DNA of 64,000 nt from Fundicoccus culcitae (GTDB lineage: Bacteria > Bacillota > Bacilli > Lactobacillales > Aerococcaceae), in contig NZ_CP102453.1 in assembly GCF_024661895.1 (NCBI RefSeq), positions 1,674,001 through 1,738,000 of the forward strand, given 5' to 3'. Shown piece after piece: positions 25,585 through 35,274 of the stretch (positions are counted from its first letter, which is position 1; each line of letters begins with the position of its first letter). Both the position numbers and the translations under genes were made by a program. The notes below the pieces were generated by a model. It had not been told where the DNA came from. It saw nothing but the letters and a program-made list of their open reading frames with translations, and made no database searches.

Positions 25585-26574
25585 ATGAACTCTTTATTTA
25601 AATCCTCATATCGTGCTTTTACCAATATTGCCCTTATTAAATATTGGGGAAAACGCCATGAGGATCTTTTTTTACCATTAACATCAAGTTTATCCTTAAC
25701 TTTAGATGCTTTTTATACCGATACAACGGTTGAATTTAAGCCCAACGCTAAAGCAGATGTATTTATTTTGGATGGGGTTCAACAAGGGGTTGAACTGACG
25801 CAAAAGGTGAGTCAGTTTGTTGATTTGTTTCGGGAAACGGCAGGTATGAACATGCCAGTGACGGTAACGAGTATTAACCATGTGCCAACGGCCGCGGGTT
25901 TGGCTTCGTCGGCGTCGGCTTTTGCGGCTTTGGCATCGGCTTGTAATGGAGCGCTTGGTTTAGGCTTAGATAATCGTGCTTTATCGATTTATGCGCGTCA
26001 AGGGTCTGGTAGTGCAACACGGAGTTTGTTTGGTGGTTTTGTTGTATGGCATAAGGGTGAAGGCGAGGATTCACAGTCTTCCTATGCTGAAGCGATTGAT
26101 GATGCTGAGTGGGATATTGGGATGTTGGTGGTGATTATTAATCAACAACAAAAGAAAATCTCTAGTCGCGTGGGGATGGCGCACACCCGTGATACATCGC
26201 CGTTTTATGCGATGTGGCCTAGTGAAGTAGAGAAAGATTTGGCTGCCATAATTCCAGCGATTGAAGCGCATGATTTTGAAACTGTGGGTGAAATTGCCGA
26301 ACATAATGCGATGAAAATGCATGCTAGTATTTTGGCTTCTAACCCTAGCTTTACTTATTTTGAACCGGACTCACTGGTGGCGATGGCGATTGTCAAGGAG
26401 TTGCGTGAACAAGGGATTGCTTGTTATGTGACGATGGATGCTGGTCCTAATGTGAAAGTGATTGGTCGTTTAAGTGAAATGGATCAAATTATAGCGCGTT
26501 TTAAACACGATTTTAAAGCGGATCAATTAATTGTAGCTAAGCCCGGTAGTGCACCGATTGAGTTAAAGGCATAA
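25585..26574 (+). CDS. mvaD: Diphosphomevalonate decarboxylase
   Basis: ATP-dependent decarboxylation of mevalonate diphosphate to isopentenyl diphosphate. In 329 residues one sees ALIKYWGKRHEDLFLPLTSS near the N-terminus (core KYWGKR), PTAAGLASSASAFAALA as the phosphate loop, the SGSATRSLFGG segment, and YVTMDAGPNVKVI near the C-terminus; all are family hallmarks. It is 15 bp from mvk and 12 bp from the next gene. The order is the usual one in Gram-positive cocci. Confidence 0.97.
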   Translation: MNSLFKSSYRAFTNIALIKYWGKRHEDLFLPLTSSLSLTLDAFYTDTTVEFKPNAKADVFILDGVQQGVELTQKVSQFVDLFRETAGMNMPVTVTSINHVPTAAGLASSASAFAALASACNGALGLGLDNRALSIYARQGSGSATRSLFGGFVVWHKGEGEDSQSSYAEAIDDAEWDIGMLVVIINQQQKKISSRVGMAHTRDTSPFYAMWPSEVEKDLAAIIPAIEAHDFETVGEIAEHNAMKMHASILASNPSFTYFEPDSLVAMAIVKELREQGIACYVTMDAGPNVKVIGRLSEMDQIIARFKHDFKADQLIVAKPGSAPIELKA

Positions 26575-26586
26575 GGAGGATTTTAA

Positions 26587-27801
26587 GTGAAGTTTAATGC
26601 AAATATGGCTGATTTATTTAACTTAAATCCTAAGTTAACCTTTCAGCCAACCACACAAAAAGTACCTGGAAAATTATATTTTGTCGGCGAGTATGCCATT
26701 TTAGAACCTGGAAATACCGCCATTTTGTTTTCAGTTAATCAATATTTAACTTGCCAAATTTCCTTATCACGTACGCCATACAGTGGCTCTTTACAAACGT
26801 CTTTGCAAGATTTGTTACCTTTGTTATATCGGCGTGAAGCGGATAAAGTCCATTTTTCATTAAATGGCATGGACGGTTTAGATAGCTATTATCATGAAAA
26901 TCTGATGGACGAAAAGACACGTACCTTAGTTCTGGAGCAGTGGCAGTATGTTTTTGAGGCTATTCGTGTTGTAGAAGAGCTGATGCAAGAGCTAGGTCGC
27001 CCCCTTCAAGATTATCATATTCAATACTATTCCGATTTAGTTGCTGAGGATGGTTCTAAATATGGCTTAGGTTCTAGTGCTGCTGTGACCATTGCGACCA
27101 TCAAATCGTTGTTGGCTTTTTATGGGATTGAAGTGAAGTCTCCCCTTAGCTTGTTTAAGTTAGCTGCCATCGCCTTGATTCGAGCAGGTTCCAATGGTAG
27201 TATGGGCGATGTCGCAGCCATTAGTTTTGGAGGTTGGGTTTTTTATCAATCCTTTGATCGTAAGTGGTTGGCCGCGGAGTTGGACAATCAGGTGTCGCTG
27301 ATGGATTTATTAGAAAAAGAATGGCCTTTGTTAGAAGTGCGCTATCTTGACATCAACAAGCGAATGACCTTATTAATTGGTTGGACGCAGTCAGCCGCTT
27401 CAACGCAAAATTTGGTTCAACAATTGACACAACGTTTACCTGAAAAAGATGCAAATTATCGCTATTTTTTAGAAAAAAGTAAGCTTTGCGTTAATAACAT
27501 GCGTACGGCTTTTGAAAAAGCTGATATTATGCAAATTCAAGAAGAAATGGCAAATTATCGGCATTTATTATTAAAATTGAGTTCCCATTTCAATATTGAA
27601 ATTGAAACCGATAAATTAAAACAATTCATTCAACTGTCGCAAGCTTATCAGTTCGAGGCCAAATCCAGTGGTGCCGGCGGTGGCGACTGCGGCATTGCCG
27701 TCGGCGAAAGCAATCAAAAAACGACTCAATTATTGGATGAATGGCGTCGTGTCGGGATTATTCCGCTGAATTTACATGTAGCCCCCAAACAATTTAACTA
27801 A
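26587..27801 (+). CDS. pmk: Phosphomevalonate kinase
   Basis: Converts phosphomevalonate to the diphosphate. It is a GHMP kinase of 404 residues with KVPGKLYFVGEYAILEPGN at the start, KYGLGSSAAVTIATI as the ATP loop and SSGAGGGDCGIAV at the C-terminus. A GTG start follows AAGGAGG at 7 bp. A copy-like variant of the gene-end motif (CTAAATATCGCTAG) follows its stop codon. Second to last gene of the operon. Confidence 0.95.
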   Translation: MKFNANMADLFNLNPKLTFQPTTQKVPGKLYFVGEYAILEPGNTAILFSVNQYLTCQISLSRTPYSGSLQTSLQDLLPLLYRREADKVHFSLNGMDGLDSYYHENLMDEKTRTLVLEQWQYVFEAIRVVEELMQELGRPLQDYHIQYYSDLVAEDGSKYGLGSSAAVTIATIKSLLAFYGIEVKSPLSLFKLAAIALIRAGSNGSMGDVAAISFGGWVFYQSFDRKWLAAELDNQVSLMDLLEKEWPLLEVRYLDINKRMTLLIGWTQSAASTQNLVQQLTQRLPEKDANYRYFLEKSKLCVNNMRTAFEKADIMQIQEEMANYRHLLLKLSSHFNIEIETDKLKQFIQLSQAYQFEAKSSGAGGGDCGIAVGESNQKTTQLLDEWRRVGIIPLNLHVAPKQFN

Positions 27802-27833
27802 ATATCGCTAGTTTAAAGGAGTTTTATTCTGCT

Positions 27834-28922
27834 ATGTCTTTAGATGCTTCACAATTAAACCAACAACGCAAAGATGATCATGTCAAATTAGCGCTCGGTC
27901 AACAAAAAGAGGCCAAAGCTGCCCCTTTTGATGACATCCGCTTTGTGCATCATTCATTTAGTCTAATGTCTTTAGATCAAGTAAATATCACGAGTCATTG
28001 GGCTGGTCACAGTCATGTGATGCCGTTTTACATCAATGGCATGACGGGTGGATCTAAATTCACCAAACAATTTAATGAAAAATTAGGGATGGTTGCGGCT
28101 GAAACGGGCTTAGCCATGGCATCTGGTTCGGTGAGTGCAGCCCTAAAAGATCCTTCCTTAAGTGATACGTTTCGGATTATCCGTGAGGTTAATCCGCATG
28201 GTTTTGTTATGGCCAATTTAGGGGCACACCATTCCTTAGAAAATGCTAAACGCGCCGTTGATTTGTTGCAAGCAGATGCGCTACAAATCCATTTAAATGT
28301 CCCGCAAGAAATTGTCATGCCTGAAGGTGATCGCGACTTTTCAAATTGGGCTGATAATATTCAAGCCATTGTGGCTCATGTAGGTGTCCCGGTTATCGTT
28401 AAGGAAGTTGGTTTTGGAATGAGTCGCGAAACCATGCTGTTTTTGAAGTCGTTAGGCGTTCAAACCATTGACATTAGTGGACGTGGTGGCACCAACTTCG
28501 TCCGCATTGAAAATGATCGTAATCCGTCCTTGGATTTTAGTGCCTTAGCTGGTTGGGGCCAAACAACACCAGAGTCTCTGTTGGAAGCACAGGCTATATT
28601 AGGGGATGGTACTGTGACCCTCTTAGCCTCAGGTGGGATTCGACAACCATTTGATATCTTGAAGGCTTTGGCTTTAGGTGCGTCGGCGGTTGGTTTATCA
28701 GGTAAATTTTTAGCGAGTGTTGATGATTTAGGCATTGATGCAACGGTTGAGATGGTTTACCAATGGCGCGATACCTTAAAGCAGATGATGTTAATGCTCG
28801 AAGCGCCTACCGTGGCTGCTTTACAAACTAAAGATATGATTCTATCCGGTAGTCTTTTAGAGTGGGCACAGTTGCGAGGTATTGATGCGAGTGGATTGGC
28901 ACGTCGCAGTCAGGTAAAATAA
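27834..28922 (+). CDS. fni: Type 2 isopentenyl-diphosphate delta-isomerase
   Basis: FMN- and NADPH-dependent isomerase making dimethylallyl diphosphate, which completes the mevalonate module. The 362-residue protein has QQRKDDHVKLAL at the N-terminus, FYINGMTGGS, QIHLNVPQEIVMPEGDRDF, VKEVGFGMS, DISGRGGTNF and LASGGIRQPFDI. These are the FMN- and substrate-binding motifs in family order. Last gene before the terminator at 28937. Confidence 0.97.
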   Translation: MSLDASQLNQQRKDDHVKLALGQQKEAKAAPFDDIRFVHHSFSLMSLDQVNITSHWAGHSHVMPFYINGMTGGSKFTKQFNEKLGMVAAETGLAMASGSVSAALKDPSLSDTFRIIREVNPHGFVMANLGAHHSLENAKRAVDLLQADALQIHLNVPQEIVMPEGDRDFSNWADNIQAIVAHVGVPVIVKEVGFGMSRETMLFLKSLGVQTIDISGRGGTNFVRIENDRNPSLDFSALAGWGQTTPESLLEAQAILGDGTVTLLASGGIRQPFDILKALALGASAVGLSGKFLASVDDLGIDATVEMVYQWRDTLKQMMLMLEAPTVAALQTKDMILSGSLLEWAQLRGIDASGLARRSQVK

Positions 28923-28936
28923 TAATCGTGAAAAAC

Positions 28937-28985
28937 GCCAGACGGCTTGATGGGGGTTCCATTGAGTCGTCTGGCTTATTTTTAG
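28937..28985 (+). terminator. Terminator of the mevalonate operon
   Basis: GCCAGACGGCTTGATGG and CCATTGAGTCGTCTGGC form a long stem (with G-U pairs) followed by TTATTTTTA. Confidence 0.9.
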
Positions 28986-29088
28986 GGGTTTGTTGTTGTG
29001 GGTTGGTTGTTATGGGTTGGTTGTGATGAGGAGGTAAGGGATGGGGGTAGCTCAGGCTACGAGCTGCCGGCTTTTTCGCTCAATCGAC

Positions 29089-29201
29089 GTAAGTGGGCAG
29101 CGAAAGGCAGTCGAATAAAGCTAATCGGTCATCAAACACCTGATTTAATGTATAAATAGCTTTAATTGTCGTCTGTTTTACGGCGATATATTTCCCGCTT
29201 A
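29089..29201. repeat. Inverted-end module, copy 1
   Basis: A ~113-bp segment beginning TAAGTGGGCAGCGAAAGG and ending TTTCCCGCTTA, so the ends are inverted (TAAGYGGGMA/TTTCCCGCTTA). The interior (GTCGAATAAAGCTAAT, CATCAAACACCTGAT, GTCTGTTTTACGG) recurs in the module at 29554-29667. It is preceded by a partial unit of the 102-bp family (TGCCGGC to AATCGACG, 29065-29088). Confidence 0.7.
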
Positions 29202-29204
29202 TGT

Positions 29205-29325
29205 TAAGTGGAATATTCTGAGGGAGTTTGTTCCACTTAATCGGTTATGTGGAATATTCCGAGTGCGTTTGTTCCACTTAGTCAGTTATGTGGAATATTC
29301 TGGGCGAGTTTGTTCCACTTAGTTA
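29205..29325. repeat. Three tandem 41-bp hairpin repeats (GTGGAATATTC family)
   Basis: GTGGAATATTC starts at 29208, 29249 and 29290, each followed by GTTTGTTCCACTTA. Within every unit GTGGAA pairs with TTCCAC to give a hairpin. Non-coding. A related TAAGTGGAACA appears at 48725-48735. Confidence 0.8.
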
Positions 29326-29553
29326 GCAAATGTGACAAGTGACCGTTGACCGTCAGCCTATAATAGCCCACCTATAGAAGAAATTCACAATTATTATTAG
29401 ACAAATGCTTAATCTGGCCATTGCTCAAATAGCAGTGGCCAGATTAAGCATTTTAAACTAGAGATTTCTAAAAAAATATTGAATTATGCTGATTCATCGA
29501 AGAAAATCAACCTTTTATAGCGTTAATCTATCACAAACAATAACCTCATCGTT

Positions 29554-29667
29554 GTAATCGGGAAGTGAAAGGTAGTCGAATAAAGCTAATGGGTTCATCA
29601 AACACCTGATGTCATGAGCAAATAGCCTTAATTGTAGTCTGTTTTACGGTAATCCGTTTCCCGCTTA
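29554..29667. repeat. Inverted-end module, copy 2
   Basis: Begins TAATCGGGAAGTGAAAGG and ends CCGTTTCCCGCTTA. Its interior matches the 29089-29201 module over its length with scattered substitutions. It leads directly into the first unit of the 102-bp array at 29669. Confidence 0.7.
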
Positions 29668-30636
29668 CAATCGACGTCCGGCATTTCGCTGGTTTCCCTC
29701 AAATCATCCTACTTGCCGGATTTCCCGCTCAATCGACGTCCGGCATTTCGCTTGTTTTCCTCAACTCATCCAAATTGCCGGATCTCATTTCCCAACGACG
29801 TCCGCCAAACCAACTTGCCGGATTTCCCGCTCAATCGACGTCCGGCATTTCGCTTGTTTTCCTCAACTCATCCAAATTGCCGGATCTCATTTCCCAACGA
29901 CGTCCGCCAAACCAACTTGCCGGATTTCCCACTCAATCGACGTCCGGCATTTCACTTTTTTCCCTCAACTCTTCCTACTTGCCGGATTTCATTTCCCAAC
30001 GACGTCCGCCAAACCAACTTGCCGGATTTCCCGCTCAATCGACGTCCGGCATTTCGCTTGTTTCCCTCAACTCTTCCTACTTGCCGGCTTTCCCGCCCAA
30101 TCGACGTCCGGCATTTCACTTTTTTCCCTCAGCTCTTCCAATTTGCCGGATTTCATTTCTCAACGACGTCCGCCAAACCAACTTGCCGGCTTTCCCGCTC
30201 AATCGACGTCCGGCATTTCGCTTGTTTCCCTCAACTCTTCCTACTTGCCGGATTTCATTTCCCAACGACGTCCGCCAAACCAACTTGCCGGCTTTCCCGC
30301 TCAATCGACGTCCGGCTTTTCGCTTGTTTCCCTCAACTCTTCCTACTTGCCGGATTTCATTTCTCAACGACGTCCGCCAAACCAACTTGCCGGATTTCCC
30401 GCTCAATCGACGTCCGGCATTTCACTTTTTTCCCTCAGCTCTTCCAATTTGCCGGATTTCATTTCTCAACGACGTCCGCCAAACCAACTTGCCGGATTTC
30501 CCGCTCAATCGACGTCCGGCATTTCGCCTGTTTCCCTCAACTCTTCCTACTTGCCGGATTTCATTTCTCAACGACGTCCGCCAAACCAACTTGCCGGATT
30601 TCCCGCTCAATCGACGTCCGGCATTCGGATGACTTT
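29665..30636. repeat. Tandem array of 102-bp hairpin units, copy A
   Basis: CAACGACGTCCGCC recurs at 29793, 29895, 29997, 30161, 30263, 30365, 30467 and 30569. The spacing is 102 bp except one step of 164 (102 + an extra 62-bp subunit). Each unit has two TTGCCGGA...GACGTCCGSC inverted pairs. 102 is a multiple of three, so frames stay open on both strands, but the peptide is only the repeat and no ribosome-binding site is seen. The same unit family fills 52966-54216. Confidence 0.9.
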
Positions 30637-30698
30637 GGCTCGCACACCATAATTTCCGTACAAAAATTAGCAAAGCCAGCGTCAGCCTCCCACACGTC

Positions 30699-31718
30699 CT
30701 ACTCCAGCAAGCCCTCATAAAATTCGCGCCACATTTGGGCGACATTTTCTTCGGAGTAATAATCGGAGGCAGCTAACGATTTTGCTTGGTAAGGCTCCAA
30801 CAGCTGCGGATTGGCTTTCAGGTCGCGCAAGATGGATTCCATCTCGCTACGGTCTTTGGCATTTAAGTAATAACCATCAATAATAGCCCGATACAATTCT
30901 AAGTCACGCACCATAACAGGGGTTCCGCAAGAAAAGGCTTCTAAGATACTCATAGGGAACAACTCATTGTAAGACGGCAGTAAGAACACATCGGCGATAT
31001 TGTAGTATTTATTCATCTCATCGCGGTCAACAATGCCCGTAAACTTTAAATTGGCGGGAGGATTGTTATAAACTTTGGTATATTTCTCGTAGCCGTCCGT
31101 CATGCGCCCAAACGAAAAACCACCCACCCAAATAAATTGAATATCGGGATTGTCATAGGCGAGTTGGAAGAAATCGTCGACACCTTTACGTTTTTGAATT
31201 TGGCCAGCGCCCATAACGACGAAAGCCTCTTCCGCTATCCCCGTTTGTTGCCGAAAGGCAACTTTTTCAGCGGTATTTATTGGGAAGAATTGTTCTTTTG
31301 AGACAAAGTTTGGGATGTAGGTGATTTTTTCGGCGGGGAAGTTATATTTCTCAAGTTCTTTGCCAAAAACGGGGTTAACCACCACCAGCTGGTCCATACG
31401 GCGATAAAAAGCAAGGACGTATTTTTCGGCAATTTTGCGGGAGACTTTATTGAGTTTCAAACTCCCTTCCAGCGTTTCGGGTAAAAAATGGACGTAACCG
31501 ACCGTCTTGCCGCGGCGACCTTTCAGAAAAGTCGATAAATAGTATTGAGGGTTAACGGTATGGTAATGCGAAATATCGCTTGGTGTATATTGGTTGATAT
31601 TTATTTGAAAAAGATGGTTGAAATGTTTTTTTAGCATTTTGATTAGCTCAATGTAGGCACTCCCAACGCCTTGCCCTTTGACCGATTCTGCTTGTGAAAA
31701 CATGTTAATTGTTATCAT
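30699..31718 (-). CDS. Family GT4 glycosyltransferase
   Basis: Retaining glycosyltransferase of GT-B fold, 339 residues. The N-terminal domain begins ITINMFSQAESVKGQGVGSA with an acceptor region VGYVHFLPETLEGS. The C-terminal nucleotide-sugar domain shows GAGQIQKRKGVDDFF and the E-x7-E motif in NELFPMSILEAFSCGTPV. Soluble, with a basic surface, so it may work at the membrane. Close relatives in Lactobacillales are often glycolipid or wall-polymer glycosyltransferases, but no specific substrate can be claimed. Flanked downstream by the 102-bp repeat array. Confidence 0.85.
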   Translation of the reverse strand: MITINMFSQAESVKGQGVGSAYIELIKMLKKHFNHLFQININQYTPSDISHYHTVNPQYYLSTFLKGRRGKTVGYVHFLPETLEGSLKLNKVSRKIAEKYVLAFYRRMDQLVVVNPVFGKELEKYNFPAEKITYIPNFVSKEQFFPINTAEKVAFRQQTGIAEEAFVVMGAGQIQKRKGVDDFFQLAYDNPDIQFIWVGGFSFGRMTDGYEKYTKVYNNPPANLKFTGIVDRDEMNKYYNIADVFLLPSYNELFPMSILEAFSCGTPVMVRDLELYRAIIDGYYLNAKDRSEMESILRDLKANPQLLEPYQAKSLAASDYYSEENVAQMWREFYEGLLE

Positions 31719-31740
31719 CCGTAAGTCCCTCCTACAAAAT

Positions 31741-31782
31741 AAAAAAGCACGCTTTCTTAAAATAAATATCGCATGCTTTTTT
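31741..31782 (-). terminator. Terminator with dispersed motif in its loop
   Basis: AAAAAAGCACGC (31741-31752) pairs with GCATGCTTTTTT (31771-31782). The loop holds AATAAATATC (31761-31770). Ends the unit of pdp, rpiA and the flavodoxin gene. Confidence 0.85.
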
Positions 31783-31788
31783 AATTGT

Positions 31789-33090
31789 TTAATCTGTAAT
31801 CACTTTGTGAATTAAGGTTGGTGCTTGCGCATGGTCTTTGATTTCAAAGGCATGGTTTAGCTTTTCAATGACATCATCCACGTTTGGACGGTTAGCGTGG
31901 ATGGTTAACAGGGCATCACCTTGTTCAACTTTATCGCCAACTTTTGCGTGTAAAACAATCCCAACCGCTGGGTCGATGGTATCTTCAAGGGTTTCGCGTC
32001 CTGCGCCCAACATCATAGCGGCTTCACCGACTTGGTTAGCTACCCAATTGGCTAAAACGCCGCTTTCAGGAGCTTCAAACGGAATTTGGTATTGGGCTTG
32101 AGCCAGTTTTTCGGGGTGGTCGATGACAGAGGCATCCCCGTGTTGGGCTTCAATCATTTGTCGGAATTTGGCTAAGCCTTCACCGTTATCGATCTTACTT
32201 TGTAATAGTTGGCGGCCTTCTTCAAGATTATCAACCGCTTGAGCTGCCAATAGCATTTGCGCCCCTAGGACCAGACACAATTCTGTCAGGTCAGCCGGTC
32301 CTTTACCTTGTAAGGTTGCGATGGCTTCTTTGACTTCCAGTGCATTGCCGATGGCGTAGCCTAAAGGTTGATTCATGTCTGAAATAACCGCAAGTGTTTT
32401 GCGGCCTAGCTGCTGGCCAATTTCAACCATCAGATGGGCTAATTCTTCGGCCTCTTCCACGGTTTTCATAAAGGCACCGGCCCCTATTTTCACATCAAGC
32501 ACAATTGCATCAGCTCCGGCGGCAATTTTCTTACTCATAATCGAGGATGCGATGAGAGGTGTCGATTGGACCGTTCCCGTCACATCGCGCAAGGCATAAA
32601 GTTTTTTGTCGGCTGGAGTTAAGTTCCCCGTTTGCCCAACGACGGCCACTTTATTTTTGTTAACTAATTCAATAAATTCTTCAATCGGTAATTCATATTC
32701 AAAGCCTGGGATGGCTTCTAATTTATCAATCGTGCCACCAGTATGACCTAATCCGCGGCCACTCATTTTTGCGACCGGTACACCACAACTGGCGACTAAG
32801 GGGGCTAGAACCAAGGTGGTTGTATCTCCCACACCACCGGTGGAATGTTTATCCACTTTTATGCCTTCAATAGCGGATAAATCAATCTGATCACCACTCT
32901 CAGCCATCGCAATCGTTAAATAGGCGGCTTCCTCATGGGTCATACCTGTAAAATAGACGGCCATCGCAAAAGCACTCATTTGATAATCAGGGATGCTACC
33001 ATCTGTATAGCCCTCAATAATAAAGCGGATTTCCGCTTCGGTCAGTTCGTCATTATTTTGTTTTTTTGTAATTAAATCTACCATTCTCAT
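31789..33090 (-). CDS. pdp: Pyrimidine-nucleoside phosphorylase
   Basis: Cleaves thymidine/uridine with phosphate to base and (deoxy)ribose-1-phosphate. The 433-residue protein has the family signature around [18 protein letters not shown] and [18 protein letters not shown] (about 80-125), followed by the C-terminal domain with [11 protein letters not shown] and [15 protein letters not shown]. It is followed in salvage logic by rpiA just upstream in the operon, which would handle the pentose phosphate. Transcribed after the flavodoxin and rpiA genes. Confidence 0.95.
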   Translation of the reverse strand: MRMVDLITKKQNNDELTEAEIRFIIEGYTDGSIPDYQMSAFAMAVYFTGMTHEEAAYLTIAMAESGDQIDLSAIEGIKVDKHSTGGVGDTTTLVLAPLVASCGVPVAKMSGRGLGHTGGTIDKLEAIPGFEYELPIEEFIELVNKNKVAVVGQTGNLTPADKKLYALRDVTGTVQSTPLIASSIMSKKIAAGADAIVLDVKIGAGAFMKTVEEAEELAHLMVEIGQQLGRKTLAVISDMNQPLGYAIGNALEVKEAIATLQGKGPADLTELCLVLGAQMLLAAQAVDNLEEGRQLLQSKIDNGEGLAKFRQMIEAQHGDASVIDHPEKLAQAQYQIPFEAPESGVLANWVANQVGEAAMMLGAGRETLEDTIDPAVGIVLHAKVGDKVEQGDALLTIHANRPNVDDVIEKLNHAFEIKDHAQAPTLIHKVITD

Positions 33091-33117
33091 CGCTTGGACT
33101 CCTCATCAACCATCAAT

Positions 33118-33798
33118 TTAATGTTTATATGTTACAATTTCGCCCGCATCATTCACAGCTAGAATAATGTCAGGATAATTAATAAATAACCCATGCTCCA
33201 CCACGCCCACTAAATTTTTCAATTCAAAGGCCGTTTGTTGCGGGTTGGGGATCTTTTCAAGATGCAAGTCAATAATATAATTACCTTGATCCGTAATAAA
33301 GATCGAATCAACCCCTTTTTTTCGAAAGGTTGGATGCATCCCTGCTTGATCAAATTGGCGGAATAGCTTCCAACTGCCATATTTTACAATTTCTACCGGC
33401 AAGGGAAAAGCCCCTAAGGTATCCACGATTTTTTCTTGGGTAACAATCCAAATGATTGTTCGGCTGTGTTGAGCCACAATTTTCTCCATTAATAAAGCCC
33501 CACCGCCACCTTTGATCCCAGAAAATTCGGTGGTACATTCATCGGCACCATCAACTAAGACATCGATATGGTTCACTTCATCAATATCGACGACGGGAAT
33601 GCCTAATTTACGTGCTTGATCTTCTGATTGTTTTGAAGTGGCTACGCCGACAATATTGGCTAATGTACCTGCTTGAAAACGTAGGCCAAGCTCATCAATA
33701 AACCAATAAGCCGTAGAGCCTGTTCCTAGACCTACAACCATACCATCTTCAATATAGTCTGCCGCTTTACGACCAACAACTTCTTTTGGATTAATCAT
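33118..33798 (-). CDS. rpiA: Ribose-5-phosphate isomerase A
   Basis: Interconverts ribose-5-phosphate and ribulose-5-phosphate. The 226-residue length is standard. Motifs GLGTGSTAYWFI (about 23-34), VDGADECT (catalytic aspartates) and KGGGGALLMEKIVA (catalytic lysine/glutamate region) are all present. It lies between the flavodoxin gene (10-bp gap) and pdp (27-bp gap) in one direction, an arrangement that supports nucleoside salvage into the pentose phosphate pathway. Confidence 0.96.
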   Translation of the reverse strand: MINPKEVVGRKAADYIEDGMVVGLGTGSTAYWFIDELGLRFQAGTLANIVGVATSKQSEDQARKLGIPVVDIDEVNHIDVLVDGADECTTEFSGIKGGGGALLMEKIVAQHSRTIIWIVTQEKIVDTLGAFPLPVEIVKYGSWKLFRQFDQAGMHPTFRKKGVDSIFITDQGNYIIDLHLEKIPNPQQTAFELKNLVGVVEHGLFINYPDIILAVNDAGEIVTYKH

Positions 33799-33808
33799 GT
33801 CTACCTCC

Positions 33809-34354
33809 TTATGTCTCGTCCGATTGCTGTAATTGTTTCACATAATTGATCAGGGGGGTGATGGTTTGTTCATCATGCACATCAAGTGTCGTACCATACC
33901 GTTCCAATAAATCAATTTCTTCTTGTTTTAAATTAACAAAATCAACTGAAGAATGCTGACTAATCGCATCTTTGGATAGCGTATCCATTAGACTTAAGCG
34001 TTTATGCGCAATGGAACCTCGAAAATGATAAAATCTAACCTTATCTAAAATATCTGCCTTAAAATTAGATCGCAACAGACGATTAAAATCAGTTAAGGCA
34101 GGGTTTGATAAACCAACCGTAAATAAAATCCAATTTTTATCTGGATAGCTTTCAATCCAATGCTGATATAGGGCTGCTTCTATGATTTGTGCTTCTAAAA
34201 TACAGGCTCCCAGAATAACTGTCGCATAGTCATCAATTGACTCCGTCTTAACTTCTTTACTATCGACAGCTGAGCAATTTAATTGCAGTCCAATTTCTTT
34301 GGCATATTTTTCTGTCGACCCATAAGTTGATCCATAAATAACAATCGTTTTCAT
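33809..34354 (-). CDS. Flavodoxin-domain protein (HemG/YhhN-type short flavoprotein)
   Basis: 181-residue protein with an N-terminal FMN-binding flavodoxin fold: TIVIYGSTYGSTEKYAKEIG (phosphate loop GSTYGSTEKYA) and VILGACILEAQI. The C-terminal half has RFYHFRGSIAHKRLSLMDTL, similar to Gram-positive flavodoxin-like proteins annotated as menaquinone-dependent protoporphyrinogen-oxidase-like. No haem genes are near, so that activity is not assumed. First gene of the unit with rpiA and pdp. Confidence 0.8.
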   Translation of the reverse strand: MKTIVIYGSTYGSTEKYAKEIGLQLNCSAVDSKEVKTESIDDYATVILGACILEAQIIEAALYQHWIESYPDKNWILFTVGLSNPALTDFNRLLRSNFKADILDKVRFYHFRGSIAHKRLSLMDTLSKDAISQHSSVDFVNLKQEEIDLLERYGTTLDVHDEQTITPLINYVKQLQQSDET

Positions 34355-34527
34355 CAGCCACCTCCGTTCAATGCGTTTACATGACTAGTATAACATATTC
34401 GATTTATAATGCCCCTATGAGTATCGTTTTTTTTGCATATTTTTGTTATACTAACATTGATGTGGCACTTTTTTATCTGCAAATACCAGCCTTTCGTTTG
34501 CCTCATCCCACAAGGAGGAGATATTTT

Positions 34528-35193
34528 ATGACACAAACCGTAAATTTAACCTGTCCCGTATGTAACCATCAATCCACACGCCAAGTCAATGCTGCGATTA
34601 ATGCTAAAACGCACCCTCATTTAAAACAAGAACTCTTAGAAGGCAAAACCTTTTTGTATGAATGTGAACAATGTGGCGCGCAACGTGTGATTAACTTTCA
34701 AATGTTATACCATGACCCGGATCAACGGCTCTTAATCTACTTAGCCCCAGGTTATGTTAACAATAAAGAACAAACGTTAGAAATTTTGGATGATTTGAAA
34801 AATAGACAACCTGTTTCTTTAGATAATTATCATTTACGCATTGTCTTAAGTGGGGCCGAGCTACTGGAAAAAATCCAAATTTTTGACCAACACTTCAATG
34901 ATTACGAAGTCGAACTGGTCAAATTGTTAACAGATGGAATTTTCTCGAAAGAAAAATCGGGTGAAACCGTTAAAGCTCGCTATTTCTACATGGATCCTAA
35001 AAGTAAATCCGCTAAGATTATGTACACAACCGATTCCCAGCAACTTCTCGTGGACTTTCATCAATCCTTGCTTGACTTCGTCAAAAATAAATTCAAAAAA
35101 GAATTACAACAACCCCAACGCGGGGAGTTCCAACTGGTCAACTACACTTGGGCCATCGAAACCGTTAGTAAAGACACCAAAAAAGATCAATAA
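34528..35193 (+). CDS. CpXC-domain protein
   Basis: 221-residue protein beginning with a zinc-ribbon-like domain: LTCPVCNHQS near the start and ECEQCGAQ about 40 residues later. This matches CpXC-domain proteins, whose function is unknown. The C-terminal half is a mixed alpha/beta region without a recognised motif. The start at 34528 follows AAGGAGGAGA; an earlier in-frame ATG at 34381 lies in the divergent promoter region and has no site. Ends before a terminator at 35197. Confidence 0.78.
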   Translation: MTQTVNLTCPVCNHQSTRQVNAAINAKTHPHLKQELLEGKTFLYECEQCGAQRVINFQMLYHDPDQRLLIYLAPGYVNNKEQTLEILDDLKNRQPVSLDNYHLRIVLSGAELLEKIQIFDQHFNDYEVELVKLLTDGIFSKEKSGETVKARYFYMDPKSKSAKIMYTTDSQQLLVDFHQSLLDFVKNKFKKELQQPQRGEFQLVNYTWAIETVSKDTKKDQ

Positions 35194-35196
35194 TCC

Positions 35197-35232
35197 AAAA
35201 CATCCGTAGGCCGCATGCCTCCGGATGTTTTT
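35197..35232 (+). terminator. Terminator after the CpXC gene
   Basis: AAAACATCCG and CGGATGTTTT arms with AGG/CCT inside, loop around CGCATG, followed by TTTT. Confidence 0.85.
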
Positions 35233-35274
35233 TAATCAATATCCCCATTTATGACTGACTTTTACCACCGATAT

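Noticed and set aside
29713..30745. Long open frames in four frames over the first 102-bp array
   Set aside because: The period is a multiple of three, so any frame free of stops in one unit stays open. The peptides are pure repeat, several frames are open at once, and no start signal is seen.
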